Position numbers and translations under genes: made by a program | The notes under the pieces: generated by a model | Databases searched by the model: none | The model's input: only the letters and a program-made list of their open reading frames with translations | Told to the model about the DNA's origin: nothing | Part shown: positions 1 through 8,453 of the stretch, piece by piece | How the letters are laid out: each line of letters opens with the position of its first letter | Numbering within the stretch: the first letter of the stretch is position 1 | Source of the DNA: an uncultured Roseovarius sp. | GTDB taxonomy: Bacteria; Pseudomonadota; Alphaproteobacteria; Rhodobacterales; Rhodobacteraceae | Assembly (NCBI RefSeq): GCF_947259555.1 | Contig: NZ_CAMYMD010000084.1 | Location: 1 to 64,000, forward strand | Length of the DNA: 64,000 nt | Direction: 5' to 3'

Positions 1-167
1 GTGAGGTTAATATCGAGAACGGCGGAAACGGTCTGTCGGGCTTCCTCGACGCGCTGAACATCACCGACGCGGCAGGCGGAGCGCAGATGGATATCGACGG
101 GCATCTCGTGCTGGTCGAGGGCGTCGCAGCGGCGGACCTGACGGTGGATGACTTTATCTTTGTCTAG
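1..167 (+). CDS. C-terminal end of an RTX-type secreted protein (partial)
   Basis: An open frame enters from the left edge (first full codon at base 3) and ends with TAG at 165-167, giving about 54 residues. Its end, LTVDDFIFV, closely matches the LTLDDFIFL end of the complete RTX protein that follows on the same strand. A terminal acidic residue followed by hydrophobic residues is typical of RTX substrates of type I secretion, so this is most likely the tail of a paralogous secreted calcium-binding protein. The RTX repeats themselves lie outside the window, so the call rests on the tail motif and position. Confidence 0.6.
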   Translation, partial: EVNIENGGNGLSGFLDALNITDAAGGAQMDIDGHLVLVEGVAAADLTVDDFIFV

Positions 168-306
168 AATAGACCGAAGGGTCCTCACCATTTTCCCTTA
201 ACTCTTCCTAAAAGCCGCAGGGCGGACACAATTCGTTAAGCCCGGTGCAGGCTCTGACAGCCAAGCTCTTTTTCGCGTGGGGACGCGGGAAAAGGGTGAG
301 ATCACG

Positions 307-2718
307 ATGCCGGTCAGACTGGAGCATGTGGGCACGACATATGTAGAGAATTTTGAATTCGCCCTGACATCGGTGGCCGTGACCACGCGTCCTGACGGTG
401 GATTTGTGGTGGTCGATCATGCCGCCGGAATGAGCCGGACCGTCGGTGCGGCTGCACAAGGGCCCGTTCTGCATGAACCACGGTGGCATGAGGTCACCCC
501 AAGGATCGCGGTCGATGTCACGAGCATGCCGGGTTCTCTGCCAGAGGCTTTGGTTCAGGATCTCTTTGGTAGTTGGGACGCAGGTCTGCGTAGTGGCACC
601 CTGGCGTTTCTGGGGCCGGGTGCTAATCAGGCACAGGCCGCGAGCCTGCTTGCCGCGCAGTTGGATGGGCAGGAGTATCTGTTTGCTGCGGCAAGCAACG
701 GGCGGGGTGTGTCTGCTTTTGTGCTTGGTCCGGACGGCCGGGTACAAACCGCGCGGTCGCAGGACGACAGTTCCGGGATTTACTTGCAAAACGTGTCCGA
801 TCTCGCGCTTTTGGAGATGCCCGACGCGGTCTATCTTGTCGCGCTTTCGGCCAGTGAGCAGGGATTGACACTGTTGCGCGTCACCGCGTCGGATGGGCTG
901 ACGCCGGTCACGAGCCTCGGGCGCGAGGACAGCCTGCCAGTGCAGACGATGACGGCGGTTGTTCCTGTTGAGGTTGCTGGACGGCAGTTCCTGATCGTGG
1001 CGGCGGCAGACAGTTCCAGCCTGACGGTCTTGCGCGTCTCGGCGGACGGGGGGCTGTCGGTCGCCGATCATGTCGTTGACACACTTGAGACTCGGTTCCA
1101 TGGCATTGCGCAGCTTGAGCTTGTCACGCATGACGGTCACGCTTTCGTACTCGCCGCCGGGCAGGATGCCGGACTAAGCCTCTTTCGGCTGAGTGCAGAG
1201 GGCAGGCTGGTGCATCTCGATACACTGGCTGACGGTCTTGATTTCGCGCTTGATGGCGTGTCGGGGCTGGCTGCGCAAGTCCGCGACGATGGACTCGACA
1301 TTCTTGTGACCGCCGCTGGCGAGGGAGGACTGAGCCTCCTGCGTGCAGAGCTAGGGCCGACGGGCATCGTACAGCGGAGCAATGCTGACAGGGTTGAGGG
1401 GAGCGCAGACAATGACATGTTGTCGCTTGCCACGGTGTCTGGCGCTCTTGCCGGGCTTTCTGGCGACGATATTCTGAGCGACGGGGCCGGTGCCGACACG
1501 TTGGAGGGCGGCGCGGGGGCGGATCTTTTCGTCCTTAACGCCGATGGACGTCGCGATGTCATCCTCGATTTTACCCTGGACGAGGATCTTCTCGACCTTT
1601 CCCTTTGGCCGTTTCTGCGCAACCTTGGTCAGATCGGGTTTTCGCCAACGAGCCGGGGGGCTGTCTTGCGGTTCGGGGCAGAGGAGCTTGAACTGCGCAG
1701 CGCTGACGCAGTGGCGTTCGAGGCAGAGGACCTGGATGCTATGGTGGCCCCCTTGCTGGGACATTTCGACGTCAGGTTGGGTCCGCTTCGGGTCGCGCCG
1801 CCCGCGCCACCGCCAGTGATCTTGCTCCCTCCGCCCGCGCCACCAGACCTGTCAGAGCCACTGCCGCCACCGGAGCCGGTCGGGCAGCTTCTGGTTGGCG
1901 GAGACGGTGCCGACCTGCTTGAGGGCGGCGCGGTGGATGACGTGCTGGCTGGCCGGGGTGGTGATGACACGCTGCGCGGGGCCGAAGGTAACGACATGCT
2001 TGCCGGTGCTGCCGGGGATGATCTGCTCGATGGCGGCGGCGGAAACGACAACATGGGCGGGGGGCCGGGCAACGATACGATGCGCGGTCAGGACGGCAAT
2101 GACACGCTCGGCGGCGGTCTGGATGACGATATCCTGCTGGGCGGTGGCGGTCACGACGTCATGAGCGGCGGGCCGGGGCGGGATCTGGTCGAGGGCGGTC
2201 TGGGCGACGATACGCTCGCAGGCAGTTTCGATCTCGATACGGTGCGCGGAGGGGCGGGAGACGACTCTCTGGGCGGCGGGCCAGGCAGCGATGAACTTGA
2301 TGGTGAGGCGGGTGATGACCGGATCGGCGGCGGCGAGGGCAACGATACTGTGCATGGCGGCCCCGGGGCGGATTTTCTCGCCGGCGGCGGGCGCCATGAT
2401 CTGATTGATGGCGGGCCGGGCGCGGACACGATCAACGGCGGCAACGGGAATGACACCATGACCGGCGGCGTTGGCGACGATCTCTTTGTCTTCAACAAGT
2501 TCAATGGAGGTGAGATGGATCGTATCAATGACTTTGAGCTTGGCTCTGACAGGGTCCGCCTGACCGGTGTCGAGGGGCAGGGCCTGCAGGAGCGGTTCGA
2601 GTCATTGGACATTTTCGGGACCAGTGAGGGTGCAGCCCTGCGCCATGCCGGTCATGAGGTTCTGTTGGTGGATATCGAGGCAGATCGCCTTACGCTGGAC
2701 GACTTCATTTTTTTGTGA
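307..2718 (+). CDS. RTX calcium-binding repeat protein with propeller-like N-terminus
   Basis: A protein of about 803 residues. The ATG at 307 follows an AAAGGGTGAG ribosome site and is preferred over an upstream in-frame GTG at 277. Residues ~60-365 form degenerate 45-50 residue repeats (patterns like GLTLLRV..DGL) resembling a beta-propeller. A first small group of glycine/aspartate nonapeptides follows (~375-410), then a helical block, a proline-rich linker (~495-530), a long RTX array of GGxGxDxLx repeats (~535-735), and a C-terminal block ending DDFIFL. RTX arrays bind calcium after export, and the tail fits type I secretion; no secretion ATPase lies nearby. Probable surface or matrix protein linked to the polysaccharide genes by position only. 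Its 3' end overlaps the convergent sulfotransferase gene by 14 bases. Confidence 0.85.
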   Translation: MPVRLEHVGTTYVENFEFALTSVAVTTRPDGGFVVVDHAAGMSRTVGAAAQGPVLHEPRWHEVTPRIAVDVTSMPGSLPEALVQDLFGSWDAGLRSGTLAFLGPGANQAQAASLLAAQLDGQEYLFAAASNGRGVSAFVLGPDGRVQTARSQDDSSGIYLQNVSDLALLEMPDAVYLVALSASEQGLTLLRVTASDGLTPVTSLGREDSLPVQTMTAVVPVEVAGRQFLIVAAADSSSLTVLRVSADGGLSVADHVVDTLETRFHGIAQLELVTHDGHAFVLAAGQDAGLSLFRLSAEGRLVHLDTLADGLDFALDGVSGLAAQVRDDGLDILVTAAGEGGLSLLRAELGPTGIVQRSNADRVEGSADNDMLSLATVSGALAGLSGDDILSDGAGADTLEGGAGADLFVLNADGRRDVILDFTLDEDLLDLSLWPFLRNLGQIGFSPTSRGAVLRFGAEELELRSADAVAFEAEDLDAMVAPLLGHFDVRLGPLRVAPPAPPPVILLPPPAPPDLSEPLPPPEPVGQLLVGGDGADLLEGGAVDDVLAGRGGDDTLRGAEGNDMLAGAAGDDLLDGGGGNDNMGGGPGNDTMRGQDGNDTLGGGLDDDILLGGGGHDVMSGGPGRDLVEGGLGDDTLAGSFDLDTVRGGAGDDSLGGGPGSDELDGEAGDDRIGGGEGNDTVHGGPGADFLAGGGRHDLIDGGPGADTINGGNGNDTMTGGVGDDLFVFNKFNGGEMDRINDFELGSDRVRLTGVEGQGLQERFESLDIFGTSEGAALRHAGHEVLLVDIEADRLTLDDFIFL

Positions 2719-3538
2719 GTTGTGTCAGACCCGACGTCACCTGCGAGAAAAATCGGGCAAGCCCGGTTTTGCCCCGCTGGTCGCTCGGGTTGAGCGGATA
2801 GCCCAGGACCTTGAAGTCGACCGCGTAGAGGGCGTGAATTCTCTTGAGAGTTAACGGCGCAATGAAATTTTCATAGCCGAACTCCAGCCTGCCGACGTCT
2901 TTCGCGGGAACCTGACCCAGATAACCGATAACAGGTGTTTCGGTCAGGTCCGTCCGGTTCATGGCACGAGAGTCGAACCGCATGCCGATATCCTTGGCGA
3001 GCGCGGCCATTTCAGCATCGAGGCGTTCGACATGGACGACGACGTCATACTGAAGCTCCAGGTTCGCATGAAACGGCGGTACCTGCGTTTCCCAGTGACC
3101 ATTCACCGGGTGTCTAGGGCCAGGCCGCGCGGCATGCAGCGCCGCCACGGTGTCGAGGAATTGCTCAAATGACATGCTGTTCTCGTCAGCCGGTGCACCG
3201 GTGCGCCGACAGTACAGATCGTGGAGGTCCTGTGCGAAGGGTTCGAGATCGGTGCGCGCCAGCAATCTCTTGCCGCGATAGACGCAGAACTTGTTGAAAT
3301 ATGCGCTGATGATCCGGTTGACCGGATGTCGTGCAAGTATGACCGAGCGATAGCCACGGTTGTGGATTGCGGAGATACAGTGCGGATAAGGTTGGCTGTG
3401 CGTGTGAAAATACCGTTTGTTGGTCGGCCGCTCTGGCATGTTGTCGGCCAGAAAATTGAACAATGTGGTGCAGGCCGCTTTTTGCGACCAGAAAAAGACA
3501 GTCTCGCTGTCATCGTCAATAAATCCGCGCCAGCCCAA
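2705..3538 (-). CDS. Sulfotransferase-family protein
   Basis: A 277-residue protein with the two nucleotide-binding signatures of PAPS-dependent sulfotransferases: an N-terminal SQKAACTTLFNFL (5'-phosphosulfate loop, ~residues 18-30) and ARHPVNRIISAYFNKF (~69-84), which matches the 3'-phosphate binding motif RxPxxRxxSxY. It would move sulfate from PAPS to a hydroxyl or amine of a glycan. A stop codon lies ten codons upstream and no ATG is available, so translation probably starts at TTG 3538, preceded by AGGA at suitable spacing. It converges on the RTX gene with a 14-base overlap. The sugar acceptor cannot be told from sequence. Confidence 0.75.
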   Translation of the reverse strand: MGWRGFIDDDSETVFFWSQKAACTTLFNFLADNMPERPTNKRYFHTHSQPYPHCISAIHNRGYRSVILARHPVNRIISAYFNKFCVYRGKRLLARTDLEPFAQDLHDLYCRRTGAPADENSMSFEQFLDTVAALHAARPGPRHPVNGHWETQVPPFHANLELQYDVVVHVERLDAEMAALAKDIGMRFDSRAMNRTDLTETPVIGYLGQVPAKDVGRLEFGYENFIAPLTLKRIHALYAVDFKVLGYPLNPSDQRGKTGLARFFSQVTSGLTQLTKK

Positions 3539-3678
3539 GTTGCGGTCCTGCGTCAGTTTTCCAATTCAACCGATGGCTTAACGGTCCTGCGGAGGCTTGG
3601 CAATGTGATGCATTACGCTTGTCTTGCCTTAGGGTGGCCTTTACGGTGCGCGCAAATTGACTTGGGTAGCCTGTACAA

Positions 3679-4722
3679 ATGCAAAAGCGCCTTTTCCTGC
3701 ACATAGGCATGCCAAAGTGCGCAACGACAACTCTTCAGGCCTATCTTGCAGACCATGTGGCAGAGCTTGCCCAACGCGGTGTGCATTACGACTTTGAAGG
3801 CCATGTCAGTGCGCGCGGAAACGCCACGTCATTGGCCAATGCCATCTTGCAGCGTGATGGTGGGCATGTGCAATCGCTACTCGATCTGTTCTTGAGACGC
3901 GATGCCGACATTATACTCAGTTCCGAGGATTTGTTCGGGGTCGCGCGCGGCGATACGATGCGCAGCGTCGCGGATCGCATGCGACAAGCCGGGTTCGACA
4001 TTACGGTAATCTGCTATTTTCGTCGTCAGGACATCTGGATCGAGTCGGACTACAAACAGCATGTCAAAAGCCAGATCGACTGGCGCAAGGGTATCGGTGC
4101 GCTGATTGAGCATCGCATGGAAAAAGAAGTCCTCAACTATAACTGGACGCTGGCCAATTGGGCCAAGGCCGTGGGCCGCGAAAATATCGTGGCGATCCCG
4201 CTACGGCCGGGACAGGCGCCTGATTACCCGGTTCGCAGCTTTCTTGATTTGGTCGGTTGTTCCGATTTTTTGTCAGAGGGTACCGTGGCGCCTATGCCTC
4301 AAAATGTGAGCCCTCCGACCGGGCTGATCGAACCCGCGCGATTTTTGAAGAAGGCGATGCTGGATCGTGGCATGTCGCCAGTATTTGTGAAACGGCAAGT
4401 GGCGCAATTTTTCGAGCAGGTGCCGAAGATCATGGACATCCCTCCGCGGCGCTTTTTGATGCCAATTGCCAAGCGGAGAAAGCTGTTGCAGCGTTTCGAG
4501 AACGTCAATGCCGCGTTTGAGAAAAACTTTTTCGACGGCAAAGAGGCGTTTGACAAGGTGTTGCAAAAGGACCCGGCCAGTGAAAGCCCCTTAGGTGCCG
4601 AAGCCGCGGAAATTCTGGCTGCGTACCATCTGGAGTTTCAGCCCGGGCTGCGGCTCCGTGCCGGTATCCGTCGCCGCGTGTCCGGCCTCTGGCACGCAAC
4701 GCGGGCGCTGTCTAGAAGTTAA
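3679..4722 (+). CDS. Sulfotransferase-like protein
   Basis: A 347-residue protein opening with LFLHIGMPKCATTTLQAYL, a P-loop-like PAPS-binding motif (residues ~5-23) of bacterial polysaccharide sulfotransferase-like proteins. A second conserved patch, LSSEDLF (~75-81), is shared in modified form (LSHEDLY) with the protein at 7591-8451, so the two are paralogues. The C-terminal half is basic and ends in an arginine-rich tail. It probably modifies the exported polysaccharide in the cytoplasm. The ATG at 3679 has only a weak upstream GGGTAG. Its stop overlaps the convergent kpsM-like gene by 11 bases. Confidence 0.7.
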   Translation: MQKRLFLHIGMPKCATTTLQAYLADHVAELAQRGVHYDFEGHVSARGNATSLANAILQRDGGHVQSLLDLFLRRDADIILSSEDLFGVARGDTMRSVADRMRQAGFDITVICYFRRQDIWIESDYKQHVKSQIDWRKGIGALIEHRMEKEVLNYNWTLANWAKAVGRENIVAIPLRPGQAPDYPVRSFLDLVGCSDFLSEGTVAPMPQNVSPPTGLIEPARFLKKAMLDRGMSPVFVKRQVAQFFEQVPKIMDIPPRRFLMPIAKRRKLLQRFENVNAAFEKNFFDGKEAFDKVLQKDPASESPLGAEAAEILAAYHLEFQPGLRLRAGIRRRVSGLWHATRALSRS

Positions 4723-5512
4723 CGATATCGCGATGATAGCGGCGCAGGAGAAGCAGACCGGCGGCCAAGGTCACCGCAGCGATCGAGAAAACGAAGACGT
4801 AAGACACGTAATCGGCATCGTAGGTGGCATAAATGCCCTGCCGCACTGATCCGATGGGATGCACAAGCGGGTTCCACCACATCCAGTCCCGATAGGGCAA
4901 TGGCACGGTGTCAAACAGGAAAATCACCCCTGAAACGATGAAGAGGGGGCGATTGAGAATCGCCCACGCGCGTTCCCAGACGGGAAAGACCGACAGCAGG
5001 AAACAGTTGAGCGTACCCACGCCCGCGCCGAGGGAGAATGCCATCAGATATCCCATCGCGATGCTCTGCATGTCGATGATCACATTGATGTCATACATGG
5101 TCAGGATCAGCGGGAAAAGCAGGGCTGCGATCATGATCTGCGTGAGCATGTTCAAAATCAGGCGCGCGATGAGCGCATCCAGATAGGTTACGCCCGGATA
5201 AAAAAGCAGTTGTTTGGAAAAGCGGAGCGCAACCGAAATCTTGCTGCTGACATCCATGTAAGCCATGAATGGAAGGACACCAGTTGCAAAGAACAAAGGG
5301 TAACTGGTGCCAAGGCTCGGGGTCCGAAAGGCAAGGCTGAAAATGAAGGTCAGCAGCAGGATGCCGGCCACTGGTTCGAGGATCGCCCAAAGATACCCCA
5401 GAGCTGAACGCCCGTAGGTCGCGGACATCTCGCGCAGCATCAGGGCGACGACGGTCTGAATCATGCCGGTTCGGTGCTGTGGCTGTGCCGGAGGGAAGCT
5501 TATATTTGTCAT
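4712..5512 (-). CDS. Capsular polysaccharide ABC exporter, permease (KpsM-like)
   Basis: A 266-residue inner-membrane protein with about six hydrophobic segments and the ABC-2 permease layout: a cytoplasmic start with the conserved MLREMSATYGRSALGYLWA stretch, then transmembrane pairs, and PLVHPIGSVRQG before the last helix. It would form the channel of a KpsMT-type exporter that carries lipid-linked capsule or O-antigen-like polysaccharide across the inner membrane. The partner ATPase (6871-7545) and the KpsE-like protein (5568-6857) are transcribed divergently from it, across a gap of only about 55 bases, so the promoters must be packed into 5513-5567. Confidence 0.85.
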   Translation of the reverse strand: MTNISFPPAQPQHRTGMIQTVVALMLREMSATYGRSALGYLWAILEPVAGILLLTFIFSLAFRTPSLGTSYPLFFATGVLPFMAYMDVSSKISVALRFSKQLLFYPGVTYLDALIARLILNMLTQIMIAALLFPLILTMYDINVIIDMQSIAMGYLMAFSLGAGVGTLNCFLLSVFPVWERAWAILNRPLFIVSGVIFLFDTVPLPYRDWMWWNPLVHPIGSVRQGIYATYDADYVSYVFVFSIAAVTLAAGLLLLRRYHRDIVNF

Positions 5513-5567
5513 CTTGATGGATGGTGTATCACCCTGTCTTTTGATAGAAAATGCCTAACCGGGATCC

Positions 5568-6857
5568 TTGATCCGACACCAGTCATTCGCGAGCTCAGAT
5601 TTGAACGAAGTCACATCCCCGCCCGACAAGAAAACCGAGGGCCCTGACAAGTCGGACGAGGGCGGTGCGCGTACAAATACCAAGGCGGCCCAGGCAAAGA
5701 CGCCGCCGCCATCACCCAATCCAAATTCAGAGCCGCGCCCTCCGGTGCAGCGCGCGCGCATGCGCTTGCGGCATGTCATTATCGCGCTGAGCTTTGTCCT
5801 GTGGGTCATCGTCCCGCTCGCCATTGCGAGCGTTTATCTTTACCAGGTCGCCCGCGATCAATATGCAAGCCACGTTGGTTTTTCTGTGCGCACCGAGGAA
5901 GTCGGCTCTGCCGTTGAGTTGCTTGGCGGGATAACCGAATTGTCAGGATCAAGCTCCTCCGACACCGATATCCTGTATGAATTCATTCAGAGTCAGCAGA
6001 TGGTCCGCTCGGTGAACGAGCAACTGGACATGCAGGCGATTTATCGTCGCCCCGATGACCCGGTCTTTACGCTTGGCGAGGATGCGCGCGTTGAGGCGCT
6101 CGCGAAATATTGGCAGCGAATGGTCAAGATCTTTTATGATCGGGGCAGCGGCCTGATCGAATTGCGGGTCCTGGCCTTCAGGCCCGAGGATGCGCGCAGC
6201 ATCGCCGAGGTGATTTTCACCGAGAGCAGCGAGATGATTAACGAACTCTCGGCCATCGCTCGTGCGGATGCGACCCGCTATGCCGAGGAAGAGTTGGCAC
6301 GCGCGGAAGATCGGTTGAAGGCGGCCAACACCTCGCTGACAGCTTTTCGCAACCGGACCCAGATCGTGGACCCGCAGGCCGATATCCAAGGGCAGATGGG
6401 CCTCTTGAACTCGCTCAATGCGCAAATGGCAGAAGCGCAGATCGAGCGGGAACTGTTGCTCGACAACACCAATGACAGCGACCCGCGTGTTGCCCAGGCC
6501 AATCGCAAAATGGCTGCGATCCAGAAACTTATCGATGAAGAGCGTGCGAGCTTTGGCGGTCAGGGCGGCCTGTCCGGTGTGACCCAGTATTCCGATATTC
6601 TCGAAGAGTATCAGGCGTTGGAGCTTGAGCGCCAATTCGCGGAGAAGAGCTATCTTTCAGCTCTTGCGGCGCGCGATGCAGCCGTGGCCAAAGCACAGCA
6701 ACAGTCTCGGTACCTGGCTACGCATATCGCCCCGACGCTCGCTGAAACGCCGGAATATCCCCGCCGCCTGATGCTGTTGGGTATCATGGCGGGGTTCCTG
6801 TTCGTGTCGTGGTCGATCCTGGTAATGGTATATTATTCCCTACGTGACAGACGCTGA
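5568..6857 (+). CDS. Capsule export inner-membrane/periplasmic protein (KpsE-like)
   Basis: About 429 residues when read from TTG 5568; a second in-frame TTG at 5601 (DLNEV...) is equally possible and no ATG start is available. A charged, proline-rich cytoplasmic leader (~1-65) precedes a transmembrane helix (~70-92), a long periplasmic region with coiled-coil character (~240-380, rich in Ala, Glu, Arg) and a second transmembrane helix near the C-terminus (~400-420). This is the polysaccharide co-polymerase/KpsE layout, without a tyrosine-kinase domain. It would bridge the ABC exporter to an outer-membrane channel, which is not in this window. It lies 13 bases before the ATPase gene. Confidence 0.8.
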   Translation: MIRHQSFASSDLNEVTSPPDKKTEGPDKSDEGGARTNTKAAQAKTPPPSPNPNSEPRPPVQRARMRLRHVIIALSFVLWVIVPLAIASVYLYQVARDQYASHVGFSVRTEEVGSAVELLGGITELSGSSSSDTDILYEFIQSQQMVRSVNEQLDMQAIYRRPDDPVFTLGEDARVEALAKYWQRMVKIFYDRGSGLIELRVLAFRPEDARSIAEVIFTESSEMINELSAIARADATRYAEEELARAEDRLKAANTSLTAFRNRTQIVDPQADIQGQMGLLNSLNAQMAEAQIERELLLDNTNDSDPRVAQANRKMAAIQKLIDEERASFGGQGGLSGVTQYSDILEEYQALELERQFAEKSYLSALAARDAAVAKAQQQSRYLATHIAPTLAETPEYPRRLMLLGIMAGFLFVSWSILVMVYYSLRDRR

Positions 6858-6870
6858 ACGGTGAAGGCGC

Positions 6871-7545
6871 ATGATCGAGCTTCGCAACCTGTGCAAGACC
6901 TTCGTTCTCAACGGGAGCCGCAAGGTCGTGGCGGATCAGATAAATACCGTTTTCCCGGACAAGACGGCGGTTGCTATCCTCGGCCGTAACGGCGCGGGCA
7001 AGTCGAGCCTTCTCAAGATGATTGCCGGGTCCATGGACCCGGACAGCGGAGAGGTTGTCAGCACCGGCACGATTTCATGGCCAGTCGGTTTTGCCGGCAG
7101 CTTTCACCCTGAAATGACCGGGCTTCAGAATGTCCGTTTTATCGCGCGCGTCTACGGGGTCGATAGCAAGGAACTGGCGGAGTTCGTCCGTGATTTCGCC
7201 GAGGTCGGGCCGCATTTCAATCTTCCAGTGCGGACCTATTCCTCGGGCATGAAATCACGTTTGGCGTTCGGGGTATCCATGGGCATTCACTTCGATACCT
7301 ATCTTGTGGATGAGGTGACAGCCGTCGGCGACGCCGCCTTTCGCGAAAAATCGGATGCGCTCTTTGCAGAGCGGGTCAAACACAGCGCGGCGATCATGGT
7401 GACACACGGCTTGGGGCAAGTGCGCAAGCTATGCCATCACGCCGCAGTCCTGGAAGCGGGGCATCTACATTATTATACCGATATTGAACGCGCCATCGCC
7501 CATCATCAATCGATCATGCGGGTCGAAAAGCAAAAGACAGCCTGA
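6871..7545 (+). CDS. Capsular polysaccharide ABC exporter, ATPase (KpsT-like)
   Basis: A 224-residue ABC ATPase with Walker A GRNGAGKSS (residues 38-46), signature YSSGM in the linker position, and Walker B leading to YLVDE. Its short length, and the use of YSSGMKSRL rather than LSGGQ, are typical of the KpsT/Wzt group that energises polysaccharide export. There is no C-terminal carbohydrate-binding extension as in Wzt, so the exported polymer need not carry a recognised terminal cap. It follows the KpsE-like gene by 13 bases and is probably co-transcribed with it. Confidence 0.88.
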   Translation: MIELRNLCKTFVLNGSRKVVADQINTVFPDKTAVAILGRNGAGKSSLLKMIAGSMDPDSGEVVSTGTISWPVGFAGSFHPEMTGLQNVRFIARVYGVDSKELAEFVRDFAEVGPHFNLPVRTYSSGMKSRLAFGVSMGIHFDTYLVDEVTAVGDAAFREKSDALFAERVKHSAAIMVTHGLGQVRKLCHHAAVLEAGHLHYYTDIERAIAHHQSIMRVEKQKTA

Positions 7546-7590
7546 TGACTAACTTGGACCGGCCAATAGCGGCCGGGTCTGAGTCGCGTC
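7546..7590. terminator. Hairpin between convergent genes
   Basis: Between the two convergent stops lies GACCGGCC, six bases, then GGCCGGGTC (7557-7579), an inverted repeat with one bulged base, followed by CTGAG/CTCAG. There is no clear T run. It could end transcription from both sides, but this is a weak case. Confidence 0.3.
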
Positions 7591-8451
7591 TCAGGTGGAC
7601 TGTTCCGCGCTGATATCGCTACATTGCCGAACGAGCGGGTGCCTGTTGTCAAACCAAAAATGGGTCATCAAGGCGTCATTATGGGGTTTGAACTGCGCTT
7701 CGAGCCACTCGATACGCTCCGCGCTGCGGCCGCTATCGGCGTCTTGTGTGTGGTGAAATGCCTCGCGAAACATCGCGCGTATGTCTGCCTCTGACCGGCT
7801 TGGATCACGCATCGCAGCGGCGAGATTGTCACAGTCCTGCATACGTAGGGACGGATTGGTGTGCTGTAGCGGCACTTGCCAATCTAGCCCGTCGGGATAG
7901 CCGAGGAGAGGGCTGAGCGTCAGGCGGATATTATGGTGATTGTCAAGAATGAACGGCCGCTCGGGAAACAGCTTGTTCCAGTTGCGCAGATAGGTGGCGG
8001 GGCTCATGGTGCTGATACGGCGCTTTGCAAAAGTCGTGAAATCCCGCCCGCCATAGGGGCTGCGCTCGGCGAGGAACTTTTCAAAGAATTGCTTCATGAA
8101 TTGAGAATAATCACCGAACACGAAATCGCTGAAAGGGCGCAGGAAAGCCAGCAGTTGAACTTCGATGCCATGATCTTTTGCAAGGCCCGCAAGAGCGCGT
8201 CCGCGCTTTGGCAGGGAATAGAGGTCCTCGTGACTAAGGACGACTGTGTGTATCCCGTCCGCGAACATGGCCTCAACCGCCTCGGGCGTGATGTCGGCCA
8301 GGTCTGCGGCATTGCCGGGATGCCCACCCGCCGGTGCCGGGTATCGAATACCCTGCTCGAGCAGCGTGGATGAATTCTGTAACATCACACGCTGCATGTA
8401 GGTCGAGCCGCATTTGGGCGAACCGATATGCAGGATTAGTCTTGGCACCAT
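7591..8451 (-). CDS. Sulfotransferase-like protein
   Basis: A 286-residue protein starting at ATG 8451 with MVPRLILHIGSPKCGSTYMQ, the same PAPS-loop-like opening as the protein at 3679-4722, and LSHEDLY where that protein has LSSEDLF. The frame remains open further upstream, but that part lies antisense to the glycosyltransferase gene and looks unlike protein. The true start is two bases after that gene's stop, so the pair is translated from one message. It probably sulfates the glycan made by the neighbouring glycosyltransferase. The acceptor is unknown, and the fold call rests on the N-terminal motif. Confidence 0.7.
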   Translation of the reverse strand: MVPRLILHIGSPKCGSTYMQRVMLQNSSTLLEQGIRYPAPAGGHPGNAADLADITPEAVEAMFADGIHTVVLSHEDLYSLPKRGRALAGLAKDHGIEVQLLAFLRPFSDFVFGDYSQFMKQFFEKFLAERSPYGGRDFTTFAKRRISTMSPATYLRNWNKLFPERPFILDNHHNIRLTLSPLLGYPDGLDWQVPLQHTNPSLRMQDCDNLAAAMRDPSRSEADIRAMFREAFHHTQDADSGRSAERIEWLEAQFKPHNDALMTHFWFDNRHPLVRQCSDISAEQST

Positions 8452-8453
8452 TG

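Noticed and set aside
208..1140. A 310-codon minus-strand frame opposite the RTX gene
   Set aside because: It has no motif and lies fully within the propeller-like region of the RTX protein.
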